From Paraburkholderia ultramafica (GTDB lineage Bacteria; Pseudomonadota; Gammaproteobacteria; Burkholderiales; Burkholderiaceae): a DNA stretch of 64,000 nt. Under the pieces are notes generated by a model, which was not told the DNA's origin, ran no database searches, and worked only from the letters and a program-made list of their open reading frames with translations. The translations under genes and the position numbers were made by a program. Position 1 is the first letter of the stretch. The number at the start of each line of letters is the position of its first letter. Where the stretch lies: NCBI RefSeq assembly GCF_902859915.1, contig NZ_CADIKK010000021.1, forward strand, positions 58,984 through 122,983. The letters run 5' to 3'. This document shows positions 18,426 to 27,409 of this stretch, one piece after another.

Positions 18426-18792
18426 CGCGCTGGCACTGAAGCAGGCCCTTCCCTGCATGGGAACGCCCGGCAGGGGAAAGCCCCGCAAGACCTGTGGCAC
18501 GCAAAAGCCATCGCCACAAAAAGAAAGCCGCTCAACCATCAAGGCGAGCGGCGGAAATTCTGTCGGACGTGATCAGCGTCACTATGAATGATACGCGCGG
18601 CGGATTTTTCACCGCATCGGTGATTTCCCTACAGAAGTTTGACGCCACCTTTTAAAGCCGCATACAGGCCCCGCTACAGAGCCCCGTAGTCGTGCGGCTT
18701 ACATGCCATTGGTCCGCTCATATGAACAATGATGCGCTCGAATTATTCCGGATTCCGTAGCATTGCCGCCGACGGCATAAACATGGCGCTTA
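18426..18792. other. Intergenic region between converging genes
   Basis: No gene supported. A weak inverted repeat GCCGCTC...GAGCGGC (about 18531-18556) could terminate the MBL operon, but no T tract follows it. Confidence 0.35.
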
Positions 18793-19692
18793 TCAGGTCG
18801 ACGAGAGACGCTTCTGCGGCACGATCCGCCAGCCGAGATTGACACCCGCTGCCGCCAGCAGGATCAGCACCGCGCCGAGCACCTGAATCCATGCAAGCGT
18901 CTGCCCGAACGCGACCCGGTCGACGATGATCGCCACCACCGGATAGATGAACGACAACGCGCCGGTCATCGAAGTCGGCAGCTTCTGGATCGCGCCGTAC
19001 AACAGCACATACATGAGGCCCGTATTGACGACGCCGAGCACGACCAGTTCGAGCCACTGCGCGCCGCTGACCGGCAGCGCGTCGAAGCGCACGAACGGCG
19101 CGAGCATCACCACCCCGAGCGACACCTGGATCAACGCGATCAGATGCGGCGGCGTGCCCTTGAGCCGCTTCGTAATGATCGACGACACCGCATACATCGC
19201 CGCCGCGCCCACCGCATACGCGACCCCAACGAGGTATTGGCCCGGCACCGCCAGCACCGCCGGCTCGACCTTCACGACGAACACGAGGCCGACGAACGCG
19301 ACCACCAGCCAGACCACCGTCGACGCGCTAATGCGCTCACGAAACACCAGCGCGCCGAGCGCGACCAGCATGAAAGGCTGGGTGTTGTAGACGGCCGTCG
19401 CCATCGAGATCGACGCGCGCGAATACGCGGCGAACAGCAACACCCAGTTGATGACGAGCGTCGCGCCGCCGAGCAACGCGAGGCCGAACATCTTCCACGA
19501 GAAGAGCTTGCGCCTGAACAGGCCGAGCACGGCGCACACCAGCGCGAGCGTCGCGCCGCCGAAAATACAGCGGAAGAACACCACGTTGAACGGACTTTGC
19601 TGCGACGACACCACCAGCCAGCCGATGGTGCCGGACATCAGCATCGCCATGGTCATCTCCGCGGCCCCGCGGCGAATTTCATTTGACGCCAT
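18793..19692 (-). CDS. EamA/DMT-family transporter
   Basis: Inner-membrane drug/metabolite transporter with two EamA repeats and about ten hydrophobic helices; 299 residues. The first repeat ends near the loop GLVFVVKVEP and the second near VLILLAAAGVNLGW. It is divergent from an Lrp/AsnC regulator across a 114-bp gap, the usual arrangement for a regulated amino-acid or metabolite exporter. Substrate not determined. Confidence 0.9.
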   Translation of the reverse strand: MASNEIRRGAAEMTMAMLMSGTIGWLVVSSQQSPFNVVFFRCIFGGATLALVCAVLGLFRRKLFSWKMFGLALLGGATLVINWVLLFAAYSRASISMATAVYNTQPFMLVALGALVFRERISASTVVWLVVAFVGLVFVVKVEPAVLAVPGQYLVGVAYAVGAAAMYAVSSIITKRLKGTPPHLIALIQVSLGVVMLAPFVRFDALPVSGAQWLELVVLGVVNTGLMYVLLYGAIQKLPTSMTGALSFIYPVVAIIVDRVAFGQTLAWIQVLGAVLILLAAAGVNLGWRIVPQKRLSST

Positions 19693-19806
19693 GATTCGAT
19701 CCTCGAATTGATTCCTGCATGACGAGCAGTGTAATTAATCCGATCGCCCGAATACATGGCTAAACTTAAGTCTTGCCGCGATCAAACCTAATAATCGAAG
19801 GCCACC

Positions 19807-20277
19807 ATGACCAAACGCCTTGCCGTGTCCGCGCCCGCCTCGCTCGACGACACCGACCGCGCGCTGCTTGCCGCGCTCGCGCAGGACGCCCGTCAGCCGG
19901 TCAGCGAGCTGGCGCGCCTCGTCGGACTGTCGGCGCCGAGTACGGCCGAACGCATCCGACGGCTCGAAGCGCAAGGCGTGATCGAACGCTTCACGGTGCA
20001 GATCGAGCCGCGCGCGCTCGGCTTCACGCTACAGGCGATCGTGCGCGTGAAGCCCTTACCGGGTCAGCTGCATCTGGTGGAGGATGTGATCCGGCGCATT
20101 CCGGAGTTCGTCGAATGCGACAAGGTGACGGGCGACGATTGCTTCGTCTGCCGCCTGTACCTGTATTCGATCGAGCAGCTCGACGAGATCCTGTCGAAAA
20201 TCAACGATCGCGCTGAGACCAGCACCGCGATCGTCAAGTCGACGCCGGTCGCGCGCCGCCTGCCGCCGCTCGGTTGA
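19807..20277 (+). CDS. Lrp/AsnC-family transcriptional regulator
   Basis: 156 residues. The N-terminal winged helix-turn-helix covers about residues 15-60 (ALAQDARQPVSELARLVGLS, then TAERIRRLE). The C-terminal RAM ligand-binding domain covers about 70-150. It is divergent from the EamA transporter and probably regulates it and itself; the AT-rich stretch around 19735-19800 is the likely binding region. The effector, perhaps an amino acid, is inferred from family only. Confidence 0.9.
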   Translation: MTKRLAVSAPASLDDTDRALLAALAQDARQPVSELARLVGLSAPSTAERIRRLEAQGVIERFTVQIEPRALGFTLQAIVRVKPLPGQLHLVEDVIRRIPEFVECDKVTGDDCFVCRLYLYSIEQLDEILSKINDRAETSTAIVKSTPVARRLPPLG

Positions 20278-20318
20278 ACGAGGCGCGCGGCAGCGAGCGT
20301 GAAAGACGCGGCGTACTG

Positions 20319-21209
20319 CTACTGTTCGACCGCTTCGAAGAAGGACAGCATTTCAGCAACCAGTTCGTCCGACGCCTCTTCGGGGATGTAATGCCCGCAA
20401 GACAGCGCACGGCCGCTCACGTCGCGCGCCACGTGACGCCATTCGGCGAGCGCGTCGAAGCACTTCTCGATCACGCCTTTATCGCCCCACAGCACACGCA
20501 GCGGACAACCGATCTTGTTGCCCCGCTCGATGTCGGCACGATCATGTTCGAGGTCGATGCTCGCCGACGCGCGGTAGTCCTCGCACATCGCGTGCACCGC
20601 GCCCGGTTGCGCGAGCGCCGCGCGATAGGCATCGAGCGCGGCGGGTTCGAACGGCGCGAGACCCGCGTGACGGCTACCCATCACCGCATCGACATAAGCG
20701 GCCGGGTTCGCGCCGACCAGCGTTTCAGGCAGCGGCTCCGGCTGGATCAGGAAGAACCAGTGGAAATAGTGCGTCGCAAACGTGCGGTCGGTGGCCTCGT
20801 ACATCGCGAGCGTCGGCGCGATGTCCAACAACATCAAACGCTCGACCGCATCGGCATGGTCCAGCGCCATCCGGTGAGCGACGCGCGCGCCGCGATCGTG
20901 CGCGCAGACGAGAAATCGTTCAAAGCCGAAATGGCGCATCACGGCAACCTGATCGGCGGCCATCGCGCGTTTGGAATACGGCGTGTGCGCAGCATCGCTC
21001 GGCGGTTTGCCCGATGCGCCATAGCCACGCAGATCGGTCGCGATAACAGTGAAGTGTTCGGCCAGTCGCGCGGCGCAGCGCTGCCAGATCAGATGCGACT
21101 GCGGATGGCCGTGCAGCAACAACAGAGGCGGCCCTGCTCCGCCTTTCACTCCGAAAATATCGACGTCGCCCACGGCGACTTGAAAGGGCGTGAAATTCTC
21201 GAAGGCCAT
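20319..21209 (-). CDS. Haloacetate (fluoroacetate-type) dehalogenase
   Basis: Alpha/beta hydrolase of 296 residues that would release halide from haloacetates. The nucleophile is an aspartate, D105 in CAHDRGARV, not a serine. All positions of the fluoroacetate dehalogenase halide/carboxylate pocket appear with near-identical spacing to the well-studied Rhodopseudomonas enzyme: R106 and R109, H150 and W151, Y212, and the catalytic H273 with D129. This supports dehalogenase rather than epoxide hydrolase. It stands alone and converges on the Lrp gene. Confidence 0.86.
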   Translation of the reverse strand: MAFENFTPFQVAVGDVDIFGVKGGAGPPLLLLHGHPQSHLIWQRCAARLAEHFTVIATDLRGYGASGKPPSDAAHTPYSKRAMAADQVAVMRHFGFERFLVCAHDRGARVAHRMALDHADAVERLMLLDIAPTLAMYEATDRTFATHYFHWFFLIQPEPLPETLVGANPAAYVDAVMGSRHAGLAPFEPAALDAYRAALAQPGAVHAMCEDYRASASIDLEHDRADIERGNKIGCPLRVLWGDKGVIEKCFDALAEWRHVARDVSGRALSCGHYIPEEASDELVAEMLSFFEAVEQ

Positions 21210-21540
21210 AGCGTATCTCTCTCGCTGTTGTCATTTATAAGTGACTGCATTGTAGAAGCCCAATATGTCCACGCGAGGTGGGATAACCCACGAAGACAGT
21301 GAACCTGAACAATCCTTCCAATTGTTCCAAACGAACCCGCCGGACGCGGACAGCACACTTCGCCTATAATCGAACGACCGTTCTTAAATAGTCGAACGGC
21401 CTTGGCCGATGCGTGCGCTAGTCGAAGCGGCAACGCGACACCCGTCAGCTTCGACACGCCGCAAGCCATGTGCCGCTAAACTCATCAAACGCCGGGCGCT
21501 CAATGCTGCACCGGTCCGCTCAAATCAGGAGACTCGCACC
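21210..21540. other. Divergent promoter region with operator-like palindrome
   Basis: Region between the dehalogenase (minus) and nitronate monooxygenase (plus). It contains TATAAT at 21365-21370 followed at once by the perfect palindrome GAACG-AC-CGTTC (21372-21383); TCGAACG recurs at 21392-21398. This resembles a TetR-type operator overlapping a -10 box. No TetR gene is nearby and no good -35 is seen. Confidence 0.45.
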
Positions 21541-22500
21541 ATGGCATTGCCCGCCGTCCTGCAAAAACTTGCGCTACCCGTCGTCGCTTCGCCGATGTTC
21601 ATCGTCAGCTATCCCGAACTCGTGCTGGCCCAATGCAAGGCCGGTATCGTCGGCTCGTTCCCGGCGCTGAATGCGCGCCCGGCCGAGTTGCTCGACGAAT
21701 GGCTCACGCAGATTCAGGCGCAACTCGCCGAACACAAGGCGGCCAATCCCGATGCGATCATCGGGCCGATCGCCGTCAACCAGATCGTCCATCAGTCGAA
21801 CACGCGGCTCGAACACGACGTGCGCGTGTGCGTCGAACACAAGGTGCCGATCTTCATCACGAGCCTGCGCGCGCCCGCGCGCGAAATCGTCGATGCCGTG
21901 CACAGCTACGGCGGCATCGTGCTGCACGACGTGATCAATCTGCGTCACGCGCAGAAGGCGCTGGAAGCGGGCGTCGACGGGCTGATCCTGGTGGCGTCCG
22001 GCGCCGGCGGCCATGCGGGCACGACCTCGCCGTTCGCGCTGGTCGGCGAAGTGCGGCGCATCTTCGACGGCCCGATCGTGCTGTCCGGCTCGATCGCCAA
22101 TGGCGGCTCGATTCTCGCGGCCCAGGCGATGGGCGCGGACCTCGCCTACATGGGTACGCGCTTCATCGCGACCAAAGAGGCGCATGCGGTCGACAGCTAC
22201 AAGCAGGCGATCGTCAACTCCACGGCGTCGGACATCATTTACACGAATCTGTTTACCGGCGTGCACGGCAATTACATCCGTGAAAGCATTCTGAACGCGG
22301 GGCTGGACCCGGACGCGCTGCCGGAATCGGACAAGACCAAGATGAACTTCGGCAGCGACAAGGCGAAGGCGTGGAAAGACATCTGGGGCGCAGGCCAGGG
22401 CGTCGGCCTGATGGATGATGTGCCGAGCGTCGGCGAACTGGTGCAGCGGTTGTCGAAGGAATATGACGACGCGAAGGCGCGGCTGGGCATTCGGCGGTAG
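21541..22500 (+). CDS. Nitronate monooxygenase (2-nitropropane dioxygenase family)
   Basis: FMN-dependent TIM-barrel enzyme that oxidises alkyl nitronates. It has 319 residues from the ATG at 21541, preceded by AGGAGA at 21527-21532; longer upstream in-frame starts lack this. Flavin-binding segments are VASGAGGHAG, IVLSGSIANGG and MGADLAYMGTRF. NQIVHQSN and the tail YDDAKARLGI are typical. Some relatives act as enoyl reductases, so function should be read as family level. Confidence 0.9.
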   Translation: MALPAVLQKLALPVVASPMFIVSYPELVLAQCKAGIVGSFPALNARPAELLDEWLTQIQAQLAEHKAANPDAIIGPIAVNQIVHQSNTRLEHDVRVCVEHKVPIFITSLRAPAREIVDAVHSYGGIVLHDVINLRHAQKALEAGVDGLILVASGAGGHAGTTSPFALVGEVRRIFDGPIVLSGSIANGGSILAAQAMGADLAYMGTRFIATKEAHAVDSYKQAIVNSTASDIIYTNLFTGVHGNYIRESILNAGLDPDALPESDKTKMNFGSDKAKAWKDIWGAGQGVGLMDDVPSVGELVQRLSKEYDDAKARLGIRR

Positions 22501-22580
22501 AGGCCAGGCTGAGGGGCTAGGTTCAGGCGCGGGTTTGGGGCGCCTGCGCGGTGCTTCGTTGTTTCTGCTCGCCTCAGATC

Positions 22581-22766
22581 GAGCCGCAGCGCTTGAGACG
22601 ATACTCGAAGGTGGTTGCGCCGCGGCGCGTGCCGAGCGCAGCCACGACACTAGAGGTAACACTTCAAGGCGGCTGAACTGGGGCTCGCTTCAAGCCGGGC
22701 CGCAATGCTTGAGACGACACGTCAAGGCGGGCGTGCTGCGGCTCGTGCCAAGCGAAGCCACAGCGC
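22581..22766. repeat. Imperfect ~70-bp direct repeat
   Basis: Copy 1 at 22581-22650 and copy 2 at 22697-22766 share the order GAGCCGCAGCGCTTGAGACGA / GGTGGTTGCGCC / CGTGCCGAGCGCAGCCAC with scattered changes. A shorter partial match, CTTCAAGGCGGCTGAACTGG, lies between them. Located between converging genes. No ORF is supported. Confidence 0.6.
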
Positions 22767-22784
22767 GTGCAGTCAAGCACGCGC

Positions 22785-25700
22785 CTACATATTGCGGCGG
22801 TACTGCCCGCCCACTTCAAACAACGCGTGCGTGATTTGCCCGAGCGAACACACCCGCACCACGTCCATCAGCACCGCGAACACGTTGTCATCGTCGATTA
22901 CCGCGCGCTTCAGGCGCTCGAGCGCAGCCGGCGCCGCTTCGCGATGCCGCGCCTGGAACGCACGCAGACGTTTCAATTGGCTTTGTTTTTCTTCGTCGGT
23001 GGAACGGGCCAGCACGATCGGTTGCGGCGCTTCATGCGGATGCGCGCTCAAAAACGTGTTCACGCCGACAATCGGATACGAGCCGTCATGCTTGCGATGC
23101 TCGTAGAGCATCGACTCGTCCTGGATGCGCCCGCGCTGATAGGCGGTTTCCATCGCGCCGAGCACACCGCCGCGCTCGGTCAGCCGGTCGAATTCGGCAA
23201 GCACCGCTTCTTCCACCAGATCGGTCAGCTCGTCGATCACGAAGCTGCCCTGATTCGGGTTCTGATTTTTCGCGAGCCCCCATTCACGGTTGATGATCAA
23301 CTGGATCGCCACCGCGCGGCGCACCGAATCCTCGGTGGGCGTGGTGATCGCTTCGTCGAACGCATTCGTATGCAGCGAGTTGCAGTTGTCGTAGATCGCG
23401 ATCAGTGCCTGCAAGGTAGTGCGGATATCGTTGAAGTCGATTTCCTGCGCGTGCAGGCTGCGGCCCGACGTCTGCACGTGGTACTTGAGTTTCTGGCTGC
23501 GTTCGTTCGCGCCGTAGCGCTCGCGCATCGCAATCGCCCAGATGCGCCGCGCGACGCGGCCCAGCACTGTGTACTCCGGGTCCATGCCGTTCGAAAAGAA
23601 GAACGACAGATTCGGCGCGAAGTCGTCGATCGACATGCCGCGCGCCAGATAGGCCTCGACATACGTGAAGCCGTTCGCCAGCGTGTAAGCGAGTTGCGAA
23701 ATCGGGTTCGCGCCGGCTTCGGCGATGTGATAGCCGGAGATCGACACCGAATAGAAATTGCGCACGCCATGCTCGACGAAGTACGCCTGAATATCGCCCA
23801 TCACCTTCAGGCTGAATTCGGTCGAAAAAATGCAGGTGTTCTGGCCTTGGTCTTCCTTCAGGATATCGGCCTGCACGGTGCCGCGCACGTTTTCCAAGGC
23901 CGAGCGACGGGTCGCGGCGAGTTCGTCGTCCGCAAGCGGGCGGCCTTGCTGCTGTTCCATGCGCGCGATCTGCTGATCGATCGCGACGTTGAAAAACATC
24001 GCGAGGATGGTCGGCGCGGGACCGTTGATCGTCATCGACACCGAGGTTTGCGGCGCGCACAGGTCGAAGCCGTCGTACAGCGCTTTCATGTCGTCGAGCG
24101 TCGCGACCGACACGCCCGAATTGCCCACCTTGCCGTAGATGTCCGGGCGTTCGTGCGGCTCTTCGCCGTACAGCGTGACCGAGTCGAAGGCGGTCGAAAG
24201 ACGTTTGGCCGGCATGCCCTCCGAGAGCAGTTTGAAACGGCGGTTGGTGCGCTGCGGATCGCCTTCGCCGGCGAACATGCGGGTCGGGTCTTCGTTTTCG
24301 CGGCGGAACGGGAACACGCCGGCGGTGAACGGAAAGTAGCCGGGCAGATTGTCGAGCATCAGCCAGCGCAGAATTTCGCCGTGATCGACAAATTTCGGCA
24401 GCGCGACTTTGCGGACTTCGGAGCCGGAAAGCGTCGTCACGGTGAGCGCGTTGCGAATTTCGCGCTCGCGGATGCGGACGATGTGTTCGCTGCCCGAATA
24501 GGCGGCTACGGTTTGCGGCCAGGTGTCGAGGAGGATGCGCTCGCGTTCGCCGAGGGCAGCGTTGCGGTGGGTGATCAGGTCGTCGAGGCGAGTCAGGGCG
24601 TGGCTGGCTGGGGTTGCTCCGTCGCTTGCTTCATCCAGCATGCGACGCGCCTCAATAAGTTGCCAACGCTCGCGCGCTACGCGCGCTTGCGCATCGGCTC
24701 GCTCCCGGTAAGCGTGGACCGTCTGCGCAATTTCGGCCAGATAGCGCACACGTGCCGGCGGCACGATCGCGTTGCGGCCGCTCGAAAAGCGCAGACCGCC
24801 AGGCGTCGATAGACGCCCCTCGCCCGCCCGCAAGCCGTGCTGCCGCAGCGCATCGGCGACGTGCCGGTACAGCACGGTCACGCCGTCGTCGTTGAAGCGC
24901 GAGGCGATCGTGCCGAATACCGGCATCGCTTCAGGCGGCCTCGTGAAGTCGGCGCGATTGCGCTGCACCTGCTTGGCGACGTCGCGCAACGCGTCCGGCG
25001 CGCCTTTGCGATCGAACTTGTTGATCGCGACGAAGCCGGCAAAGTCGAGCATGTCGATCTTCTCCAACTGGCTCGCCGCGCCGAACTCCGGCGTCATCAC
25101 GTACAGCGATTCGTCGACGAACGGCACGATCGCCGCATCGCCCTGCCCGATCCCGGACGTCTCGACGATGATCAGATCGAAGCCCGCCGCCTTGCACAAC
25201 ATCAACGCGTCGGGCAGCGCGTCGGAGAGTTCGCTCGATGCTTCGCGCGTCGCCATCGAGCGCATGTAGACGCGCGCGCCGCCGCGCCAGTCGCCGATTG
25301 CGTTCATGCGAATGCGGTCGCCGAGGAGCGCGCCGCCGGACTTGCGGCGCGACGGATCGATCGCGAGCACGGCGATGGTGAGGGCGTCGCCGTAGTCGAG
25401 CCGGAAGCGGCGGATCAGTTCGTCGGTGAGCGACGATTTGCCGGCGCCGCCCGTGCCGGTGATGCCGAGTACGGGAATCGTGGCCGCTTTGGCGAGGGCC
25501 GACAGTTTTTCGCGGCTGGTTGGGTCGACGCCGTCCGCTTCGAATGCGCTGATTAGTTGTGCGAGTCGGCGGAAGACGTACGATGCGGGGTCGGGGGTGT
25601 TGGCGATGTTGGCATCAGCACGCGAATCGAAACGGGGTAGCCCGCGCGCCGACAGTTCGACCACCCACTCGCCAACCCCCGTCTGTCCAGCCGCCATTGC

Positions 25701-26171
25701 CGCGCGCGCACCTTCCGTACAGCGCGCGATCATGTCGTCGATCATCCCTTGCAGACCGAGCCGCTGACCATCCTGCGGCGAATAGATCTTCTCGACGCCA
25801 TAGCGTTCGAGCTCGGCGATCTCTTCGGGGACGATCACCCCGCCGCCGCCGCCGAACACCTTGATGCGCTCGCCACCGCGAGCGCGCAGCAGATCGACCA
25901 GATAGCGGAAGTATTCGTTGTGGCCGCCCTGGTAGCTGGACACGGCGACGCCGTCGGCGTCCTCATGCAGCGCGGCAGTGGCGACTTCAGCGACGGAGCG
26001 GTTGTGGCCGAGGTGAATCACCTCGACGCCGCTCGCCTGCAGGATGCGCCGCATGATGTTGATCGACGCATCGTGGCCGTCGAACAGCGCGGCGGCGGTG
26101 ACAAAGCGCAGACGCCGGCCCGCGGGCAGCTTGTGGCTGCCGGCGCACTGCGGCGTGGACAGATCGGTCAT
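22785..26171 (-). CDS. icmF: Fused isobutyryl-CoA mutase IcmF
   Basis: Adenosylcobalamin enzyme that interconverts isobutyryl-CoA and n-butyryl-CoA, with its GTPase chaperone in the same chain. It has 1128 residues, close to the ~1090 of known IcmF. Order: B12-binding domain (about 20-150, DGHDASINIMRRIL with the cobalt-ligand H33), MeaB-type GTPase (about 230-420, P-loop GTGGAGKS at 239-246, later NKFDRKG), then the TIM-barrel mutase domain to the end (RLSTAFDSVTLYGEEPHERP, SVSISGYHIAEAGANP). A LysR gene lies 93 bp upstream in the same direction and may regulate it. Some IcmF members also act on isovaleryl/pivalyl-CoA; the substrate residues were not assigned. Confidence 0.95.
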   Translation of the reverse strand: MTDLSTPQCAGSHKLPAGRRLRFVTAAALFDGHDASINIMRRILQASGVEVIHLGHNRSVAEVATAALHEDADGVAVSSYQGGHNEYFRYLVDLLRARGGERIKVFGGGGGVIVPEEIAELERYGVEKIYSPQDGQRLGLQGMIDDMIARCTEGARAAMAAGQTGVGEWVVELSARGLPRFDSRADANIANTPDPASYVFRRLAQLISAFEADGVDPTSREKLSALAKAATIPVLGITGTGGAGKSSLTDELIRRFRLDYGDALTIAVLAIDPSRRKSGGALLGDRIRMNAIGDWRGGARVYMRSMATREASSELSDALPDALMLCKAAGFDLIIVETSGIGQGDAAIVPFVDESLYVMTPEFGAASQLEKIDMLDFAGFVAINKFDRKGAPDALRDVAKQVQRNRADFTRPPEAMPVFGTIASRFNDDGVTVLYRHVADALRQHGLRAGEGRLSTPGGLRFSSGRNAIVPPARVRYLAEIAQTVHAYRERADAQARVARERWQLIEARRMLDEASDGATPASHALTRLDDLITHRNAALGERERILLDTWPQTVAAYSGSEHIVRIREREIRNALTVTTLSGSEVRKVALPKFVDHGEILRWLMLDNLPGYFPFTAGVFPFRRENEDPTRMFAGEGDPQRTNRRFKLLSEGMPAKRLSTAFDSVTLYGEEPHERPDIYGKVGNSGVSVATLDDMKALYDGFDLCAPQTSVSMTINGPAPTILAMFFNVAIDQQIARMEQQQGRPLADDELAATRRSALENVRGTVQADILKEDQGQNTCIFSTEFSLKVMGDIQAYFVEHGVRNFYSVSISGYHIAEAGANPISQLAYTLANGFTYVEAYLARGMSIDDFAPNLSFFFSNGMDPEYTVLGRVARRIWAIAMRERYGANERSQKLKYHVQTSGRSLHAQEIDFNDIRTTLQALIAIYDNCNSLHTNAFDEAITTPTEDSVRRAVAIQLIINREWGLAKNQNPNQGSFVIDELTDLVEEAVLAEFDRLTERGGVLGAMETAYQRGRIQDESMLYEHRKHDGSYPIVGVNTFLSAHPHEAPQPIVLARSTDEEKQSQLKRLRAFQARHREAAPAALERLKRAVIDDDNVFAVLMDVVRVCSLGQITHALFEVGGQYRRNM

Positions 26172-26264
26172 GTCTCCCCCAGATCGTTACGCGTATGGGT
26201 GCTGGCAATCAGTATAGCGAAATGGGTCGCGGCGCTTGGGCTGCCGCGATCCACAGCGCCCCAA

Positions 26265-27197
26265 CTACCGCACCGCCAGCGCCATGATCTGCTCGAGCGA
26301 CGGCCACAGTGACTCGTTCGCGAACCGCTCGGCAAGAAAATCGACGAACGAGCGCACCTTGGCCGACAAATGCCGGCGACTCGCATAGACCACATGGATC
26401 GGCAGCTCGCGCGGTGGCACTTCGTCGACGAGCAGAGGCACGAGACGCCCCGCGGCCAGATCGTCGCCGATCACTTCGGTGCCGAGCATCGCGATGCCGG
26501 CGCCTTGAAGCACGATCACGCGCTGCGCTTCCAGATGGTTGACGATCAGATTGCCCGACAGACGCACGCGCGGCGACGCATCGCCGGTCGCGATTTCGAG
26601 CGCCGACACGCCCGCGTACTGCAAGTAGTTGTGGTTCGCGAGATCGGCGACGCTCTTCGGCGTGCCATGCCGCCGCAGATAGGCCGGCGATGCGCACAGC
26701 ACGAGGTGAGCGGTCGCGATCTGCCGCGCGATCAGCGACGACGACTTCAGGCCGCCCGGCGAAGCCCGGATCGCGACATCGAAGCCTTCGTCGATCAGTT
26801 CGACCACGCGGTCGGACAAAGTCATGTCGACGATGACTTGCGGATACTGGGCGGCATAGTCCGCCACCGCGGCCATCACGTGGCTCAAGCCGAACGCCGA
26901 CAGCGACGACACCCGCAAGCGCCCTCGCGGCACGACGCTGGCCGCGCCGACGACCTGCTCGGCTTCCTCGAGTTCGGTCAGCACCTGGCTCAGCCGTTCG
27001 TAGTATTCGCGGCCCGCCTCGGTCGGCGCGACGCGCCGCGTGGTGCGGTTCAGCAACCGCGCGCCGAGCTGGTGTTCGAGGTGCATCACATGCTTGCTCG
27101 CCATCGCCGCCGACATCTCCATCCGCTCGGCCGCGCCGACGAAGCTGCCGACTTCGACCACATGGCGGAACACTTTCATGCTGACGAGGGTATCCAT
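26265..27197 (-). CDS. LysR-family transcriptional regulator
   Basis: 310 residues. The N-terminal winged HTH covers about 1-60 (FRHVVEVGSFVGAAERMEMS, then KHVMHLEHQLGARLLNRTTR), followed by the two-lobed effector domain. It belongs by sequence feel to the large DhcR/CrgA-like group common in Burkholderiales. It sits between icmF and the porin on the same strand, so control of icmF is plausible but unproven. Confidence 0.92.
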   Translation of the reverse strand: MDTLVSMKVFRHVVEVGSFVGAAERMEMSAAMASKHVMHLEHQLGARLLNRTTRRVAPTEAGREYYERLSQVLTELEEAEQVVGAASVVPRGRLRVSSLSAFGLSHVMAAVADYAAQYPQVIVDMTLSDRVVELIDEGFDVAIRASPGGLKSSSLIARQIATAHLVLCASPAYLRRHGTPKSVADLANHNYLQYAGVSALEIATGDASPRVRLSGNLIVNHLEAQRVIVLQGAGIAMLGTEVIGDDLAAGRLVPLLVDEVPPRELPIHVVYASRRHLSAKVRSFVDFLAERFANESLWPSLEQIMALAVR

Positions 27198-27294
27198 CTC
27201 AATCGCTCGCTTCAGGAATCAATCGACGCCATTCTGCCGGGTTTATCAAAAGATGGTCGGCAAACCCACACAATGCAAACGCCAGAAGCGACAA

Positions 27295-27325
27295 AACCCG
27301 CCTTCCGGGGAAGGCGGGTTTTTGC
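27295..27325. terminator. Bidirectional terminator after the porin
   Basis: AACCCGCCTTCC / GGAAGGCGGGTT stem with TTTTT on the plus strand and TTTT on the minus strand. It lies 85 bp beyond the porin stop on the minus strand and separates porin from lysR transcription. Confidence 0.8.
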
Positions 27326-27409
27326 TGTTGTTGCCCGCAGTCAGTGCCTGAATGGCGGCAACGAGGCGGCTACCGTAACAGCAGCCCCGCCCCAGCCGGC
27401 GCCAGACGC

